DNA of 64,000 nt from Laburnicola sp. R22_1 (lineage: Eukaryota; Ascomycota; Dothideomycetes; Pleosporales; Didymosphaeriaceae). Below, piece by piece: positions 53,018 through 64,000 of the stretch. Below the pieces are notes generated by a model that did no database searches, was not told the origin of the DNA, and was given only the letters and a program-made list of their open reading frames with translations. A program made the translations under genes and the position numbers. Numbering within the stretch: position 1 is the first letter of the stretch; each line of letters opens with the position of its first letter. The stretch lies in the NCBI GenBank assembly GCA_014281115.1, contig JACONQ010000006.1, forward strand, positions 1,240,001 to 1,304,000, written 5' to 3'.

Positions 53018-55165
53018 CTAGAAGTGAGCGGGCATTCTGTGAAGAGTGTGCTTCAAGGGGGGTAGATGAGGATTTGAAGTGGTTGAGTAGAAATTGAATG
53101 GTTTGATGAATGTGGCAGTCGAACAGGAAATGATGACACGCGAGCGTGAAGAGCTTTGCTTCGATTATGGAGATGATTTGGTGAGCGATGTGTTTCATGG
53201 TGTCCTTCACAATTCAGTCGCCTGCTTCGGCAGACGCAGATCTCTCTTCCACAGCTTCTGCTACCTAGGTACCTCTCAAGCTCGATCCTGTTGAATGCTT
53301 GAAACAGATACATCCCCTCGAACTTTCCATCATTAAAATCCACTCTAAGGTCCTTGACTGCGGGCTCAGAGTGCTCTTTGTCCGGGACCAACTCTCAACC
53401 GTTACGTGCGTCGGTTAAGGAGAGGATTTACCCTGGTGAATTCAATATTGGACCCAAAAAGACCCCAACAGGCATTGGGACTGATGTGTAGGAACCCAAA
53501 ATACCACAATGTGCTCTTGAAATATCCTGGGATAAATTCTACTAAGACTAGAAAGATTCGACTTTCTTGCCACTCGCTGTGTAGGCAGTTCATGAGCGAC
53601 AATATCAGACTGCAAATTTGCAGCAGGAGACCACCAACGCTCTTCTTTCCCAAACACGAAATCTGACTTGATGTGAATCTTCTCTGAGAATTGATAATAG
53701 GCGACGTTACAAAGGTGGAGAGGAGTGGTAGCGGGGCAGGCACGCAGGGCCCTAATGTCAGGGTCCACTTTTCCATCGGAACGTCTTGCACAAATCAACC
53801 TCTATCCCTTTCCCTTGTCACACCTCCCGTGCAAGGCGCATGCTCCCGACACATTGATCCCTTCTCTTCCGCGAGACGGCCGGTCACTCCGAAGATCGGC
53901 GTTCGCGGTGTACGATGCCACGTTGACATTATGCGCCTTCCAATAGCCCTTTAACGTCAATGATCATGCTGTTCACGGACCTTGATTCGTTTACGACTCT
54001 CAAGTAATCACGGTGATGATCAACCTACATGCACTAGGAGCCGACTAATGCCCCAGTTGTAGCCCTCGCAACTCAAACAGACCTTGTGTGCGGCACATAC
54101 CACGACAATTAATCAAGCCTGAAAGCACAGAAGCTTCCAACTCGGAAGTGTAAGAACGCGAAGAATATCGCAGAGGCTTACCACGTCATCGAGGCGCCAA
54201 TGTAATCTGAACTAACAGAACCGAAAGCATCGCGCCCTGCATCGGATTATTGTCTGACGATGGTTCTCACTCGTCAAAACGACTGCCACGCGATGAGACA
54301 TCGCCACAGCTCGCCTACCCTCGACTGCCACTTGTTAGACAGCTCGCGTGCTCTGGCCCGCGACCGTAGTGAACATACGTTCGCGCCGAAGCCTTCCGAG
54401 AACTTGAATCACGCTCCGTGTCACTACCTCGTGGCTGAACTGGCAGGCCCAGCGTGACCCACAGTAGTGCGGCACATACGTTCGCGCCGAAGCCTTAGCA
54501 ATTCAGTTGCCCGGTGGCAACGGGAATAGAAGCAAAGGGCGCGACCATGTCACTCAATCGTAATAATCAGGACCAAACACATGTCTGTCAGCCGTACTTT
54601 GACCTCGGCAAGGCTTCCTCGATTTTTTTTTGCTTGTGGGGTTACCGACGGCGCACACCGCTTGCAGTGTTGCAAATGGAGCGCCACAGAGGGACGTTCC
54701 GGCATCGGATCTTGCGCACATGTCCTGGAGAATCGCGCAGTTATCGTTGGATCATCTGTGGATATCTTCCAAATTGCTGCTGCTGGAGGTAGTCCGCGGG
54801 GTCTGGAGTTCCAGCTATTCGGGCACACTAGAAAATAGAATCCGCTGCGTGCTAGGATCCGGAACACGAATTTTGGTTCATATGCAGCCACCACGGACCG
54901 GGGAAGAGGAGGGCGGAAGCTCGTGGTTGGTGACATTGGCGCACCCCACCTTGGCGGCGCACCAGCGTCAGGCGGTGTGAAGAGTTTTTGTTCGATGTAA
55001 AGGGTTCTTTCTCGATGTTATCAAGACGATTTCGCACACGAATCATTCAATGTTAAGGTGTAACAGTCGTTTCGCAATTGCCTGACGTCGCAGGGTAATC
55101 AAGGAGACGAGCATTTCTCAGTGCTCAAAACTCAGTGTATCACGATGGTATATGGTTACACAAGG
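53018..55165. other. 2.1-kb region without a supported gene
   Basis: Several overlapping open frames of 60-130 codons on both strands (53.4-53.8 kb, 54.5-55.0 kb), none with a domain, signal peptide or convincing introns. One 23-bp direct repeat is present (54373-54395, 54474-54496). Possibly decayed genes. Confidence 0.5.
54373..54395 (+). repeat. 23-bp direct repeat, copy 1 (copy 2 at 54474-54496)
   Basis: ACATACGTTCGCGCCGAAGC plus CTT, perfect in both copies at a 101-bp period. Flanking bases differ, so it is a short duplication rather than a longer tandem array. Confidence 0.85.
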
Positions 55166-56065
55166 TCTTCGATGCAGACCTATTAAGTACTTTGTTAAGT
55201 TTTACACAGTGCATAGTTTAAAGTTAATAATTATATTAATTGTTTAGGGTTATTTCTACTTTAAGTCCTTAAGGTTTTAGATTTACCTATTATCCTGCTA
55301 CTTGTTAATTTAGTTAATTACAGCCTTATTACTAATAGTAAGACTATAGGGCTACTTTATAAGGATAGTGTTAAGGGTATTATATTGCTTTTTAATATAG
55401 TTCTTATTCTTTCTCTCTTATATACCTTCTATTCTTATAAGAGATAGTGCTATAGTTTAGATAGGTATCCTTACTAGCTTAATCCTCTAAGATCTAAAGG
55501 TGCAGCTATAGCAGCTAGAGCTTCTTAAGGAGCTTATTATTCTTATTATTACTAATAATCTTACTCCTCTACTTATAGTATTTTGTCGGAGCAAAAGGCT
55601 AACCTTCCACTCCTAAGAATAGAAGAATAATGAACCGTCACATATTTCTATAATTTAAAAGGAAGCTTTCTAAATTAGTTATAGCTATTACGCGTTCTTA
55701 TATAAAAGCTAACTGCCTTAGTAGTAGTAATAATAAAAGGACCTATATTAAGGATAGAATTAAGGTACTAAGGTACAGATCTTAGGTAGTATAAAGGGCC
55801 ATTTATTGCCTACAGCAATTCTGCTATTTTTGCCACCCTTTAGAGCTCTATAGTTAAATAATAACTCTAAAGTTACTATCCTATAGTTTAATTATTCTAT
55901 AGCTATTATATAATTAGCCCTTTACTAATTATGCGTGTTATGCTTTAGCTCCCTACTATAGTTAATCCTAATTGCGCCCTTTTTTTTACATACTTTAGCT
56001 ATTAAACCTTAGTTGTGCTTGCTATTAAGTCTTATAATCTATAAAAGGTTAGGTTAACTATAAAC
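55166..56065. other. AT-rich RIP-like relic block
   Basis: About 0.9 kb of very AT-rich sequence packed with TA dinucleotides and TAG/TAA in all frames, sharply different from the flanks. It resembles H-prime in composition, but no terminal repeat or coding similarity is readable. Most likely the remains of a transposon mutated beyond recognition. Confidence 0.6.
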
Positions 56066-56873
56066 AGATATGAATGAATAAATGAATAAATATAGTTACA
56101 CAACAAGGGCCTGGCGTTTAGCCCAAAGTGTATTCGTCCAATCATCAAACGAACGACCACAGCAACTCCATGAAGGAGCATGCGCGAACGGGTCTTGAGA
56201 AGCCGAACGATGTTCAAATCTTCCTTGTACGAACGTGCAGTATTCGACGACACAGTTGGGGCGCTACATGCTTACCTCGGACAAAAAAGGGCTACTCGCT
56301 TGCGTGCGTTCTGCTGCATTCACTTTATGCACCCCGGGATCGACACCATGCCTGGTTGTTGACCGCCTCAAACCCAAAAATTACGTATGAGCTGGCGAAG
56401 GACCTGGAGGGACTTGCAGAGCTCCAGCAGCAACGTTACTAACAAGAAGATGCGGTGAAGCGTTGACCGCCTACTGCCCTATCTGCAACCGCGTCAGCAT
56501 AGTAGCCAAAGAGCGAGAGGTGGCGTATTCAATGGTACTTCCGCCGACCTCGGGACCACGTGCGCATAGAGCGGCTTTGGAGCAGGTTACAGGGTAAAGC
56601 TCCGATGCGCTGGCTAGAATGCCTCACACAACTCCTGCATATGCATCTTTCTGCAGTCCATATAGGTCACCGCCCGCCATACAGAGCGCCTCCGCAAGAG
56701 ACGATCAAGTCTGCGGGGCAGAGACGCGATTCCCATTCAAGGACGTATGGATGCGGCGGCTTCATAGTATTTAACCTGCATTAAGAGCGGCGTATTCATA
56801 AAAGACACGCAAGCCACTTCCTTGATCATCGTTCCTGACACTTGCATTGAAGAGAGGAGTCGGTCGCTCAGCA
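56066..56873. other. Upstream region of the DHA2 transporter
   Basis: Mixed-composition sequence with short frames only; probably contains the promoter of the transporter. A CATAAAAG element lies at about 56797, 77 bp before the ATG. Confidence 0.4.
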
Positions 56874-58842
56874 ATGGTCACTCTTTCTGGATGCATGGTC
56901 AGTATGCCTTCCGCCACATCAGCATCGCAATCACTGGTTACAGCAGAAGGCGACCCCCTGTTCGTCCCTTCCACTGCACAACGACACACTTCACACTTGC
57001 CAGATGTCGCAGACAACAACTCAATTGCAGACAGAACGTCGGTCAGCTTGACCAAAACACTCACTACCTCGACTCCGCTTGCTTATAAGCGTGAGAACTC
57101 TGAAGAACAGCAATACAACATTGGGCGCCCTACTAGCATGTCGACCTTGACAACTACTGACGTGGAATCGTCTACAGCAAGACGACCATCAGTGCGAACG
57201 CTACTTTGCTTCTCCGCTCTCACGCTGAGCATATTCCTTGCAGCGCTCGACACCGTATTGATCCCCACGGCGCTGCCCTCGATATCATACGACTTCCATA
57301 TTCCGGACTCGCTCTACGCATGGACAGGCTCAGCATACTTGCTTGCCAACGCCGCAAGCATACCCATTTGGGGTAAACTCAGTGACATGTTTGGACGCAA
57401 ACCGATCATCTTGATCGCAAATTCGATCTTCCTTGGGGGCAGCATTCTGTGTGCTGTCAGCGTCAGTGCGTCTATGCTGGTTGCCGGACGATCTGTGCAA
57501 GGGTTGGGAGGGGGTGGCATAAATGTGCTGGTCTATGTCTGCGTTGCCGACCTATTTGCTATTCGGTAGGCTCTTGTTTACCACGTTTTGGTAGCGTGGA
57601 TTGACCCCAGCAGCGATCGATCATTCTATATGGGTATCGTAGGAGCCATGTATGCAGTAGCATCCGCATTGGGGCCTGTTCTGGGAGGTGTTTTTGCTCA
57701 GAATCTAAACTGGCGGTGGTGCTTCTACATCAACAGTAAGAACTTTTCCATGAGCTAGCTTGTCGAGCACGGCATTGACCCCTACAGTCCCCCTGGTTTC
57801 GATTGCGATTACCACCCTTTACTTCACCGTTCGCCTCCACGCTCCGCGGACTCCTTTCATGCACGGTATGAAATCACTGGATTGGCCTGGGACGTTCACG
57901 ATTATCACTGCAAGTCTACTGCTCCTTGTTGGCTTACAACTTGGTGGGATATCGTCCTATGCCAGGCCCCTGATTGTGTGCTTTCTAGTACTGGGGTCAT
58001 TGGCTTACGCTGTGTTTCCTTGGACACAATGGTGGAGCGAGAAGCGTGGAGGCTCGCCCATAATGCCCCTCCGCATCTTTCGCGACATGTCTAATCTGTC
58101 GGCTCTCGGGGTATGTGCCTGCGACGCGCTTGTATTCAACTCAGTCGCCTACTTCCTGCCTCTGTACTTCCAGCTCGTACTCTCGGCCTCACCCAGAACA
58201 TCCGGCATCTATATGCTCGCCGTTGCTATTCCTCTCGCGCTGGTATCTTTTCTCAGCGGCTGGGCCATTGAGAAAACCGGCCGATACCTAGAAGTGCTAC
58301 AAGTAGGCCTCGCGCTGATGACCGTCGGTGTCGGCCTTTTTATCTCGTTCAAGACAACGCTGAATCTAGCAATTGTCGTCATATACCTCATTATCGTTGG
58401 CATTGGGTTCGGCCCCAACTTCAGTGCCCCGCTCATAGCGCTGCAAACACGCATTCAGGAATCAGACATGGCGGCTGGCACATCGGCCTTCGGTTTCGTG
58501 CGCATGGTTAGCGGTGCCATTGGTGTTGTTGTTGGACAAGTCGTCTTTCAGCTTCTGATGCGGCCGCGTCTCTCTTCATTTTTTGACGCTGGGTTGACGA
58601 AGGAGTTTGCAGAGGCTTTGGCGGGCGGGAAGGCAATTTCGCAGGCCGTGAACGTGGCGCTATTGAAGCAAGAGCAAAGAAATGTTGTTAGAGGAGGCAT
58701 GGCAGCCGCGCTGAAGGGGGTATGGATTTTTTATACGGTTGTGAGTGGACTGGGGTTGATGGTTTCTTTTGGCATCAAGCGGGCAAGGTTAGAGGAGCAC
58801 CGCAAAAGTGAGGAGATAGAAGTTGGAAGTGGGTTGGGATGA
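56874..58842 (+). CDS. MFS drug:H+ antiporter, DHA2 (14-TMS) family
   Basis: Exons 56874-57565, 57614-57735 and 57788-58842; introns of 48 bp (GTAGGC...GCAG) and 52 bp (GTAAGA...ACAG). 1,869 nt, 622 residues. The start is the first in-frame ATG ([20 protein letters not shown]); later Met codons are possible. A long Ser/Thr-rich cytoplasmic N-terminus (~100 residues) precedes the first membrane helix [20 protein letters not shown] and motif [12 protein letters not shown] (DHA2 'LDxTIVxxALP'). Motif A is [14 protein letters not shown]; the helix-4 Arg is in [15 protein letters not shown]. Splicing restores [20 protein letters not shown] and [14 protein letters not shown]. Plasma-membrane exporter of toxic compounds or metabolites by homology. 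No stops or RIP signs. Confidence 0.92.
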
Positions 58843-59015
58843 TATGCATTCACACAAGGGCAGATAGAAGAGAGGTAGAAGATGGTTTGAGGGTTGAACA
58901 ATAAAGTTGTTATCAAACGCAATAGGCATTCATTTTGCACCTCATAGATAGTAAGGGCATAGATTGTCGTTTTTGACCGCAATCGCAGACATGACCAAAC
59001 ATAACGACGATCCGC

Positions 59016-59675
59016 CTAGTACCCATCCAATTTGTCGTATCCCAGTTTTCCCAAACTATAAAGCACCATTTTCGTTTGTTGGAGCTCCTTTAGAAAGGAT
59101 GGAAGCAATGGTCCCTGAAAATTCCAGGTCTTGAACCGCACCGCGAGCACCCGTAGCTCTTCAGTGTAAATCCACGTCTCCCGGATACCCAGCCAATTGA
59201 TCATATCTTTGTTACTCAAGCTGATATTGGGCATCTTGTTACAAAGCTGAAACATGAGGGCGCCTAGAGCGATCGTATCGTCTCGTGCTGGACCAGACAT
59301 GTTCACAATGTCGTATGAACCTTTGGGAACAGCATCCACGTCAGGTAATTCGCCGCATACCGATGGATAGCATTGCGATCCGTAAATAGCTTCTCCAAAA
59401 TCGCCAATCACGACGCGAGGATAGCCATGTGGTCTCCCGAATAAATCCAGCGGGGGTTGGGCTAGCAAAATGTTGTTGAAGTGGAGATCGCGGTGGTAGA
59501 TCGGATCCCAGTCGAAACGGATTTCTGGGCCATCGGTATCTTCGATGCCTAGATGCATGAAGCATAATGCTTTTAGGAGGCTCTCCAAGAACTCCCAGAT
59601 GAAAGCCTCGGGAAGATAACGTCCGAGGCGGTAGTACATTGTCTGGAGTCTCTCATTCTTCCACTGATAGAGATT
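59016..59675 (-). CDS. Protein-kinase-like C-lobe fragment
   Basis: The ATG frame 59639-59016 encodes 207 residues; the frame stays open upstream to 59675 (NLYQWKNERLQT) directly behind a TTAG that could be a splice acceptor. Kinase features: WEFLESLLKALCFMH (helix E), catalytic loop HRDLHFNNILL (His49-Arg-Asp51 counted from the ATG, Asn55), IGDFGEA (Asp80-Phe-Gly), and an activation/APE-like region replaced by GPARDDTIALGALMFQLC (helix F Asp). The glycine loop and VAIK lysine of the N-lobe are absent, and no kinase-like sequence is found in the 560 bp up to the PARP gene, so it is an N-terminally truncated kinase, probably a non-functional remnant. Convergent with the DHA2 gene (173 bp apart). 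Confidence 0.68.
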   Translation of the reverse strand, partial: NLYQWKNERLQTMYYRLGRYLPEAFIWEFLESLLKALCFMHLGIEDTDGPEIRFDWDPIYHRDLHFNNILLAQPPLDLFGRPHGYPRVVIGDFGEAIYGSQCYPSVCGELPDVDAVPKGSYDIVNMSGPARDDTIALGALMFQLCNKMPNISLSNKDMINWLGIRETWIYTEELRVLAVRFKTWNFQGPLLPSFLKELQQTKMVLYSLGKLGYDKLDGY

Positions 59676-60239
59676 CTAACCTAGGTCGAGTCCGCATAAT
59701 ACACAGGGAGGGGTAAAACAGGAAGCATTAAACCCAGTACCTAACACACAGTGCAGACATCGAATATAGACCCAGGGCAGCGACGCTTGATTTCACAACG
59801 GTGGGCGGTGTTTGACGGCAAGAGAGATCGGTGGGAGAGTGGCACATGCTTGTTGAGATGACTGGAGGGTTGATGACCGAACACACTTGGAGAATTGCAG
59901 CTCATGGTGAGAGAACTATCGAAATCACAAAGCCATCTTAGTGATAGAACGCTTGTTCATCCATACATCTATATATATCATTATAGCTGCAGGAAAAAGG
60001 GTTAGGTCCGTTCGGAGGTCGCATTACGCATGCTAGGGTAATACACAGTAATTGACTTTTGCCCTAATAGAGTATGTAGAGCAGATATTTGATGAAAAGA
60101 GAACCATGAAATGTGCAGGCCATGAGATCGTGCATGGAACACCGTCGCCTCATGCTAGGTATGTGCGATGAGACAGGAAAGAAAATGCTACCGAAGTCCT
60201 GGGCACAATCCTCCGAGAGTGTCTTGCGCATGGCACTGG
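59676..60239. other. Intergenic region between kinase fragment and PARP gene
   Basis: 564 bp. Holds the 3' flank of PARP and whatever remains upstream of the kinase fragment; partly AT-rich (59.9-60.1 kb). No N-lobe kinase coding sequence could be read on the minus strand. Confidence 0.5.
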
Positions 60240-62497
60240 TTACATGCGAACCCTGAGAAGATATCGGAGACGGACTTGAGCGGTGTCGTATGCGATATAC
60301 TCATTGTATTGCAGGTAAGCCCCAGGAACGTTCGTGTCCGAGGGAGGAATACTGGTATCCGGCTGAGACAGTAAATTAGCATCAGCTTTACTAACGGTAC
60401 CACATAATCAGACGAACTTACCATCTTCACTCCCTTAAGAGACGGATGGACACAGCCGGCATCCTTCCAAGCTTGGGGACCCGTGAGCCCTTTACCCCAA
60501 GTTGACCAACGGCCGTTGTCATATGCGTCTTCTCCTGCCGTATATGAAGCATGGGTGAGCTCATGCATAGGCTGGCCGAGTTCAGCTTCGCAAAGTAAGA
60601 GCAGTGCATGGCCTCCACTGTTATACGAGCAGCAGTAATTCGCTGATTTGGACGACATGTCGGCGAGGTATACGCCCTTACCGAACATGTACCCAGAAAC
60701 CGGGGCCTCAGGCGGAGCAATGCGGAGACCCTGACTAAGGATCCCACCATAATTGGTTGCCTAGATCCCATGTCAGTCCATGTAGGATGTGTAATTAGGG
60801 TGAGACGTTGTAGGTAGGACCATAGTACGTACACGTGATCCATGCCATAGCAAGCGCCGGTCGCTCTTGATTCGCGCAAATGGGCTCTTCTGAAATCGGT
60901 CCAACTCTCCGTTGCGCTCAATGCGGAAGATGTTCTCGACGGTGTAAGTGTGTCCGTGAGTCGCACCCCGAGTATTGAGGAGATATTCAGTCAATTCTTG
61001 GTATTCACTGTCGTGAGGGTCGAGTACGGTCATCTCCTCTAGGCCGAGGTTTTGGAACTGGCGATCCAAAGCGTTGACCTTCTCGAAGCTGTGTAGGTCT
61101 TTCTTCATGAGCTCGGCTGCAGTCTTCATATCGCCGAGCGAGTCGAGCAAATCGATCTCCTTCTTCAGTGTGTTGGCGTCTCCAATGACGGGCGGACGCG
61201 ACCGACCGAAGTTGTGCGGGATCAGGGAATAGTACCGGTTGGACAGATCCTCGATCTCCCCACGCGAATGAGAGCCAACTTTCAGCAATGCTGCTAGGTC
61301 CGTGAGGGTCTGAAAGCCACGATTGATTGTTGCTTTGCTCAGCTTGCCCAATGGCATTTTGTCAGCGTCGTAGTTCATTTCGCTCATGGCCTCATTCATA
61401 TATTGCTGATTGAAGATCAGTTGCATCAAGGACTGAACAGGGACTGCAAGTGTTGATTTGGCGGGTGAGACGCTTCGCGACTGACGACCGTGACCGTTGG
61501 CGGTCGCTTGCATGTTGTCGTCATCCTCGCTGTCGGGCTCATAGCTGCGCTCTACATAAGCGTAACTGCCCTTTTTCGGATCGTGGCCACGATCATCCCA
61601 GGACAGTCCACTCTTCTCCTTGAACTTCTTGTCTAAAGATCGGACGTAGGTCAGCGAAGCGCACTTGGCTGAGTCACCCAGTATACGTGACCGATACAGT
61701 GTCTTCCAGGTTACGTACTGTAGTTCTTCAAAGCGTCACCGAGGCCGCCACTGCCCAAAACTTTGCTCTGACCGCGATCGCCCACCCGGCCCCAACGCGT
61801 CCAAGTCTTGTAGTCGTTTGTCGTTGGATTCCAGAGAAGCTACCACATTTAGCATAAGAGCGCACACGTGATGGAAGCAACGGACCTGCACGCGATAGAA
61901 CTTGTTGTTGTTGTTGGACGCGTCGGTCTTGTTCAACGACGCGTCGTATACCACGCCATCTTCGTCAATGTAGACACTGTAAGTTTGTAGAGGACATCCC
62001 TCATCCAGCGGGATATTCACATGTCGAGATTTCAGCACGGAGCCCTCGCCGACCTTGGGCTCAAGCTTCGGTGCAGCAGCAAGGGCGTCGGCTTTGGCGA
62101 TCTTCAACGCGGGAGCGCTGGCATCAGGCGAGTGTGCGCGCTTCTTACCCTTGCCTTTTGCCACCGTCGGGGGTGCTGGTGCTGGTCCGCCAACGAGCAA
62201 GAAGTCGTCGGGAGCGACGGCATCGCGACTGGCAGACGTCTCGTCCAGCCAATCAAGGGAGACAACGGGAATGTCCTTGGACTCGGCCTCTCGGACCTTC
62301 TTCGAGCCCTTCTGGACATCGGCGGCCGTGGAGACCAAATAATTGGTGTCTGCAGTGATGCTTTTTGCGACCTGGCCGCCGAGTGCCGTGATGGTGTTCT
62401 GGATTGCTCCGTGGGTGGTGCTGGTGAAAGTGCCGCTAATCGCAACGGTGCAGCCGGCAAGCGGCACCTGCAACGATGTCTTCTTCTTCGGAGGCAT
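60240..62497 (-). CDS. Poly(ADP-ribose) polymerase (BRCT-WGR-PARP)
   Basis: Five exons on the minus strand: 62497-61886, 61839-61719, 61668-60833, 60760-60422, 60362-60240; introns of 46, 50, 72 and 59 bp. 2,031 nt, 676 residues. ATG 62497 gives [24 protein letters not shown] domain ~10-95 ([14 protein letters not shown] ... VVSLDWLDE); acidic/basic linker with [14 protein letters not shown] domain ~175-290 ([42 protein letters not shown]); helical regulatory domain ~320-450 ([35 protein letters not shown]); ADP-ribosyl transferase with the H-Y-E triad at about His520 (LLWHGSR), Tyr554 ([10 protein letters not shown]) and Glu657 (YNEYI). Nuclear NAD+-consuming DNA-damage enzyme, the organisation of the fungal PrpA/NPO type, lacking the animal zinc fingers. 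Intact. Confidence 0.95.
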
Positions 62498-62864
62498 TAT
62501 TGCTACCAGCGTGGAGGAACTGACGAAGCGAAACTTGATGAAGTGGTGAATTGAGAATTGAGAGGTGAGTGAGGGATGCGAGTGAGAGAAAGTGTCACGG
62601 CGGACATGCACGCCTGCCTTGCTCGGTTCGGACGATGTGATTGGCTACAGATCACGAGCTGGCGCGTCATGCCCGCGCTGCTGCCTAAGCCCCGCAAGGC
62701 TGCTGCGCGCCGCTGTGCCTCACCCTTCCCCACCCCATTAAGACGCGCACAAGCCTGCTTCACTGCTTCATCACATAGGCGTGCGATAAAGTCTGCGTCC
62801 AGTGAGTTCCCCTACGCTACCGCCAGACGGTAGCAATGTGTTCTGATACGGTACAGACGTCACA
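62498..62864. promoter_or_regulatory. Shared intergenic promoter of PARP and the F-box-like gene
   Basis: 367 bp between two divergent start codons (62497 minus, 62865 plus). Must hold both promoters and leaders. No TATA box is obvious on either side. Confidence 0.55.
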
Positions 62865-64000
62865 ATGGCGGCCACTCTTACTGGAATGCCGCTCGAGCTG
62901 CTCGTGCACATCATCGCGACTTACCTCTCCACCAAAGACCTTGGTTCTCTCCGATTGACCAATAAGCATCTCGAGAAGGCGCTGTTCGACAAATTCGCTA
63001 AAGAGTTCTTCACGAAGAAGCAATTCATGCTGACCACCCCGAGTTTGCAAACCCTGGTTGACATCTCCAAGCATGCCGCCCTCAGCAAATGCCTACAACA
63101 TGTCATCATTGGATTGGACCAGTATACCTACGGACCTATTCACGATGAACACAACGAGGCCTATCGCAATGGAAAGGCGGACCAGCTTGCGCTCGTCGGC
63201 TCTGGCCGCTCTCGCGACATGCTTGCAGAGGCATTTCGCAACCTGCCCAGTTTGACTACGCTCGGTATTCGTGATTACAACTCACTGGGCCGCGTACGTG
63301 ACAACAGTCGCTGGCATAGTTACGGTGCGGCAACCGTGTTTCAAGAGACTGGTCTCCATCTCAGCTGTCCATCGTCGACTGCATTGGCTTCCCAGGTGAT
63401 CCCAATGCTCCTGCAAGCACTTGCGGAGGCGGATCGATCAGTGCCCTCCATCGAGATCATTATGCGCAGTCCGGATGCTGGCATGTCTGATCTTGCCTTC
63501 TTCCTTCCACAGACAGATAGCGGTCTAAAGCCCGTACTGGAAGGGCTGCAGTCACTGCTTCTCACACTCCATCTGGATGACCTACATGACTTTAACACCG
63601 AACCGTACTTCGTGGAGTCATTCCTTCTCCGTACATCTTCCCTCAAGCACCTTCGGCTGAACTTCCACGACCGCATTAAGTCGGCCTCGAGCGGTCTCCT
63701 GCATCGACTCAGCACGCACACCAATCTATTGCCGGACCTCCGACGTCTTGATCTTGGCATGTTAACCGCAAATCCTGATGAACTACTTGATTTCTTCAGC
63801 AAATTCTCCCCAACGCTCTCTCATATCGGCCTATGGAAGGTGACGCTTCATGACAATGATTCCAAGCACTGGACAGACTCCGAGGGGCGCTTCAATCCGT
63901 GGCCTCCCTTTCTTCGTGATATCTCTAGGATGCCTTTGCCGTGTCTGAAGAGTATGACACTCGGATGTATCGCGCAAATTGATCTCGTCGATTACATACG
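62865..64000 (+). CDS. F-box-like protein, 3' end outside the window
   Basis: ATG 62865 opens MAATLTGMPLELLVHIIATY and LSTKDLGSLRLTNKHLEKAL, an F-box pattern (MPxELLxxIxxYLxxxDLxxLRLTxK) at residues 8-47. The frame stays open for 378 codons to the window edge with no intron needed. The rest looks like leucine-rich-repeat-type segments (LPSLTTLGIRDYNSL, SLKHLRLNFHDRI, LPDLRRLDLGML, SHIGLWKVTL). By family, a substrate-recognition subunit of an SCF ubiquitin ligase binding Skp1 through the F-box; the substrate is unknown. Confidence 0.85.
   Translation, partial: MAATLTGMPLELLVHIIATYLSTKDLGSLRLTNKHLEKALFDKFAKEFFTKKQFMLTTPSLQTLVDISKHAALSKCLQHVIIGLDQYTYGPIHDEHNEAYRNGKADQLALVGSGRSRDMLAEAFRNLPSLTTLGIRDYNSLGRVRDNSRWHSYGAATVFQETGLHLSCPSSTALASQVIPMLLQALAEADRSVPSIEIIMRSPDAGMSDLAFFLPQTDSGLKPVLEGLQSLLLTLHLDDLHDFNTEPYFVESFLLRTSSLKHLRLNFHDRIKSASSGLLHRLSTHTNLLPDLRRLDLGMLTANPDELLDFFSKFSPTLSHIGLWKVTLHDNDSKHWTDSEGRFNPWPPFLRDISRMPLPCLKSMTLGCIAQIDLVDYI

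Noticed and set aside
51341..58842. Secondary-metabolite gene cluster (ketoreductase-like SDR plus DHA2 exporter)
   Set aside because: No synthase, regulator or other tailoring enzyme lies between them; the SDR is broken and the genes are 4.6 kb apart.
61665..62763. Open frames antisense to PARP exons 1-2, and an upstream in-frame ATG at 62611
   Set aside because: The five-exon PARP model explains the sequence. MPPKKK at 62497 is the natural start; the 62611 extension is not needed and would lie in the leader.

Overview
This is a filamentous ascomycete chromosome segment (Pezizomycotina). Introns are 43-72 bp with GTAAGT-like donors. The gene families are fungal: TRI12-type and DHA2 MFS transporters, a BRCT-WGR-PARP protein, and an LPxELRNxIY protein. 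The transposons are pogo/Fot1-like, Ty1/copia, fungal hAT and Tad-like LINE. Almost every broken transposon reading frame is stopped by TAG or TAA in CpA->TpA (RIP-like) context. A Dothideomycete is plausible, but the order cannot be fixed from the window.

Layout. 1-6.7 kb: the 3' part of a copia element (Copia-1) with its LTR, apparently inserted into a pogo transposon (Pogo-1), followed by the tail of another DDE transposase. 8.9-31.1 kb (with Pogo-2 at its left edge): one about 2.2-kb pogo-type element (called H) swollen to about 22 kb by nested insertions. Pogo-2, Copia-2, Pogo-3 and Pogo-4 sit directly in H. Pogo-4 carries Copia-3, a hAT element and Pogo-6, and Copia-3 carries Pogo-5. 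Nearly every junction has its target-site duplication. 31.3-33.8 kb: a heavily C-to-T mutated inverted second copy of H (H-prime), itself holding a 317-bp solo LTR. H-prime is a natural record of the empty site: after subtracting the insertions, both copies give a coding length of exactly 1,695 nt.

34.2-39.0 kb is a small gene island: a frameshifted TRI12-like MFS gene and an intact five-exon gene of unknown function. 39.8-50.1 kb is a second transposon nest: Pogo-7, interrupted by an almost intact 6.0-kb LINE, sharing a TA dinucleotide with Pogo-8. From 50.1 kb the sequence becomes euchromatin-like: a small unknown gene, a frameshifted short-chain dehydrogenase, a small secreted protein, an AT-rich relic, a DHA2 drug-efflux transporter, a kinase fragment lacking its N-lobe, a complete PARP gene and, head-to-head with it, an F-box-like gene running off the right edge.

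The most informative content is not a new enzyme system. It is a readable transposition history with matched target-site duplications, frame-restoring excisions and an internal mutated control copy. In addition, the ends of these pogo elements carry paired direct repeats at a 17-18 bp period that look like transposase-binding modules.
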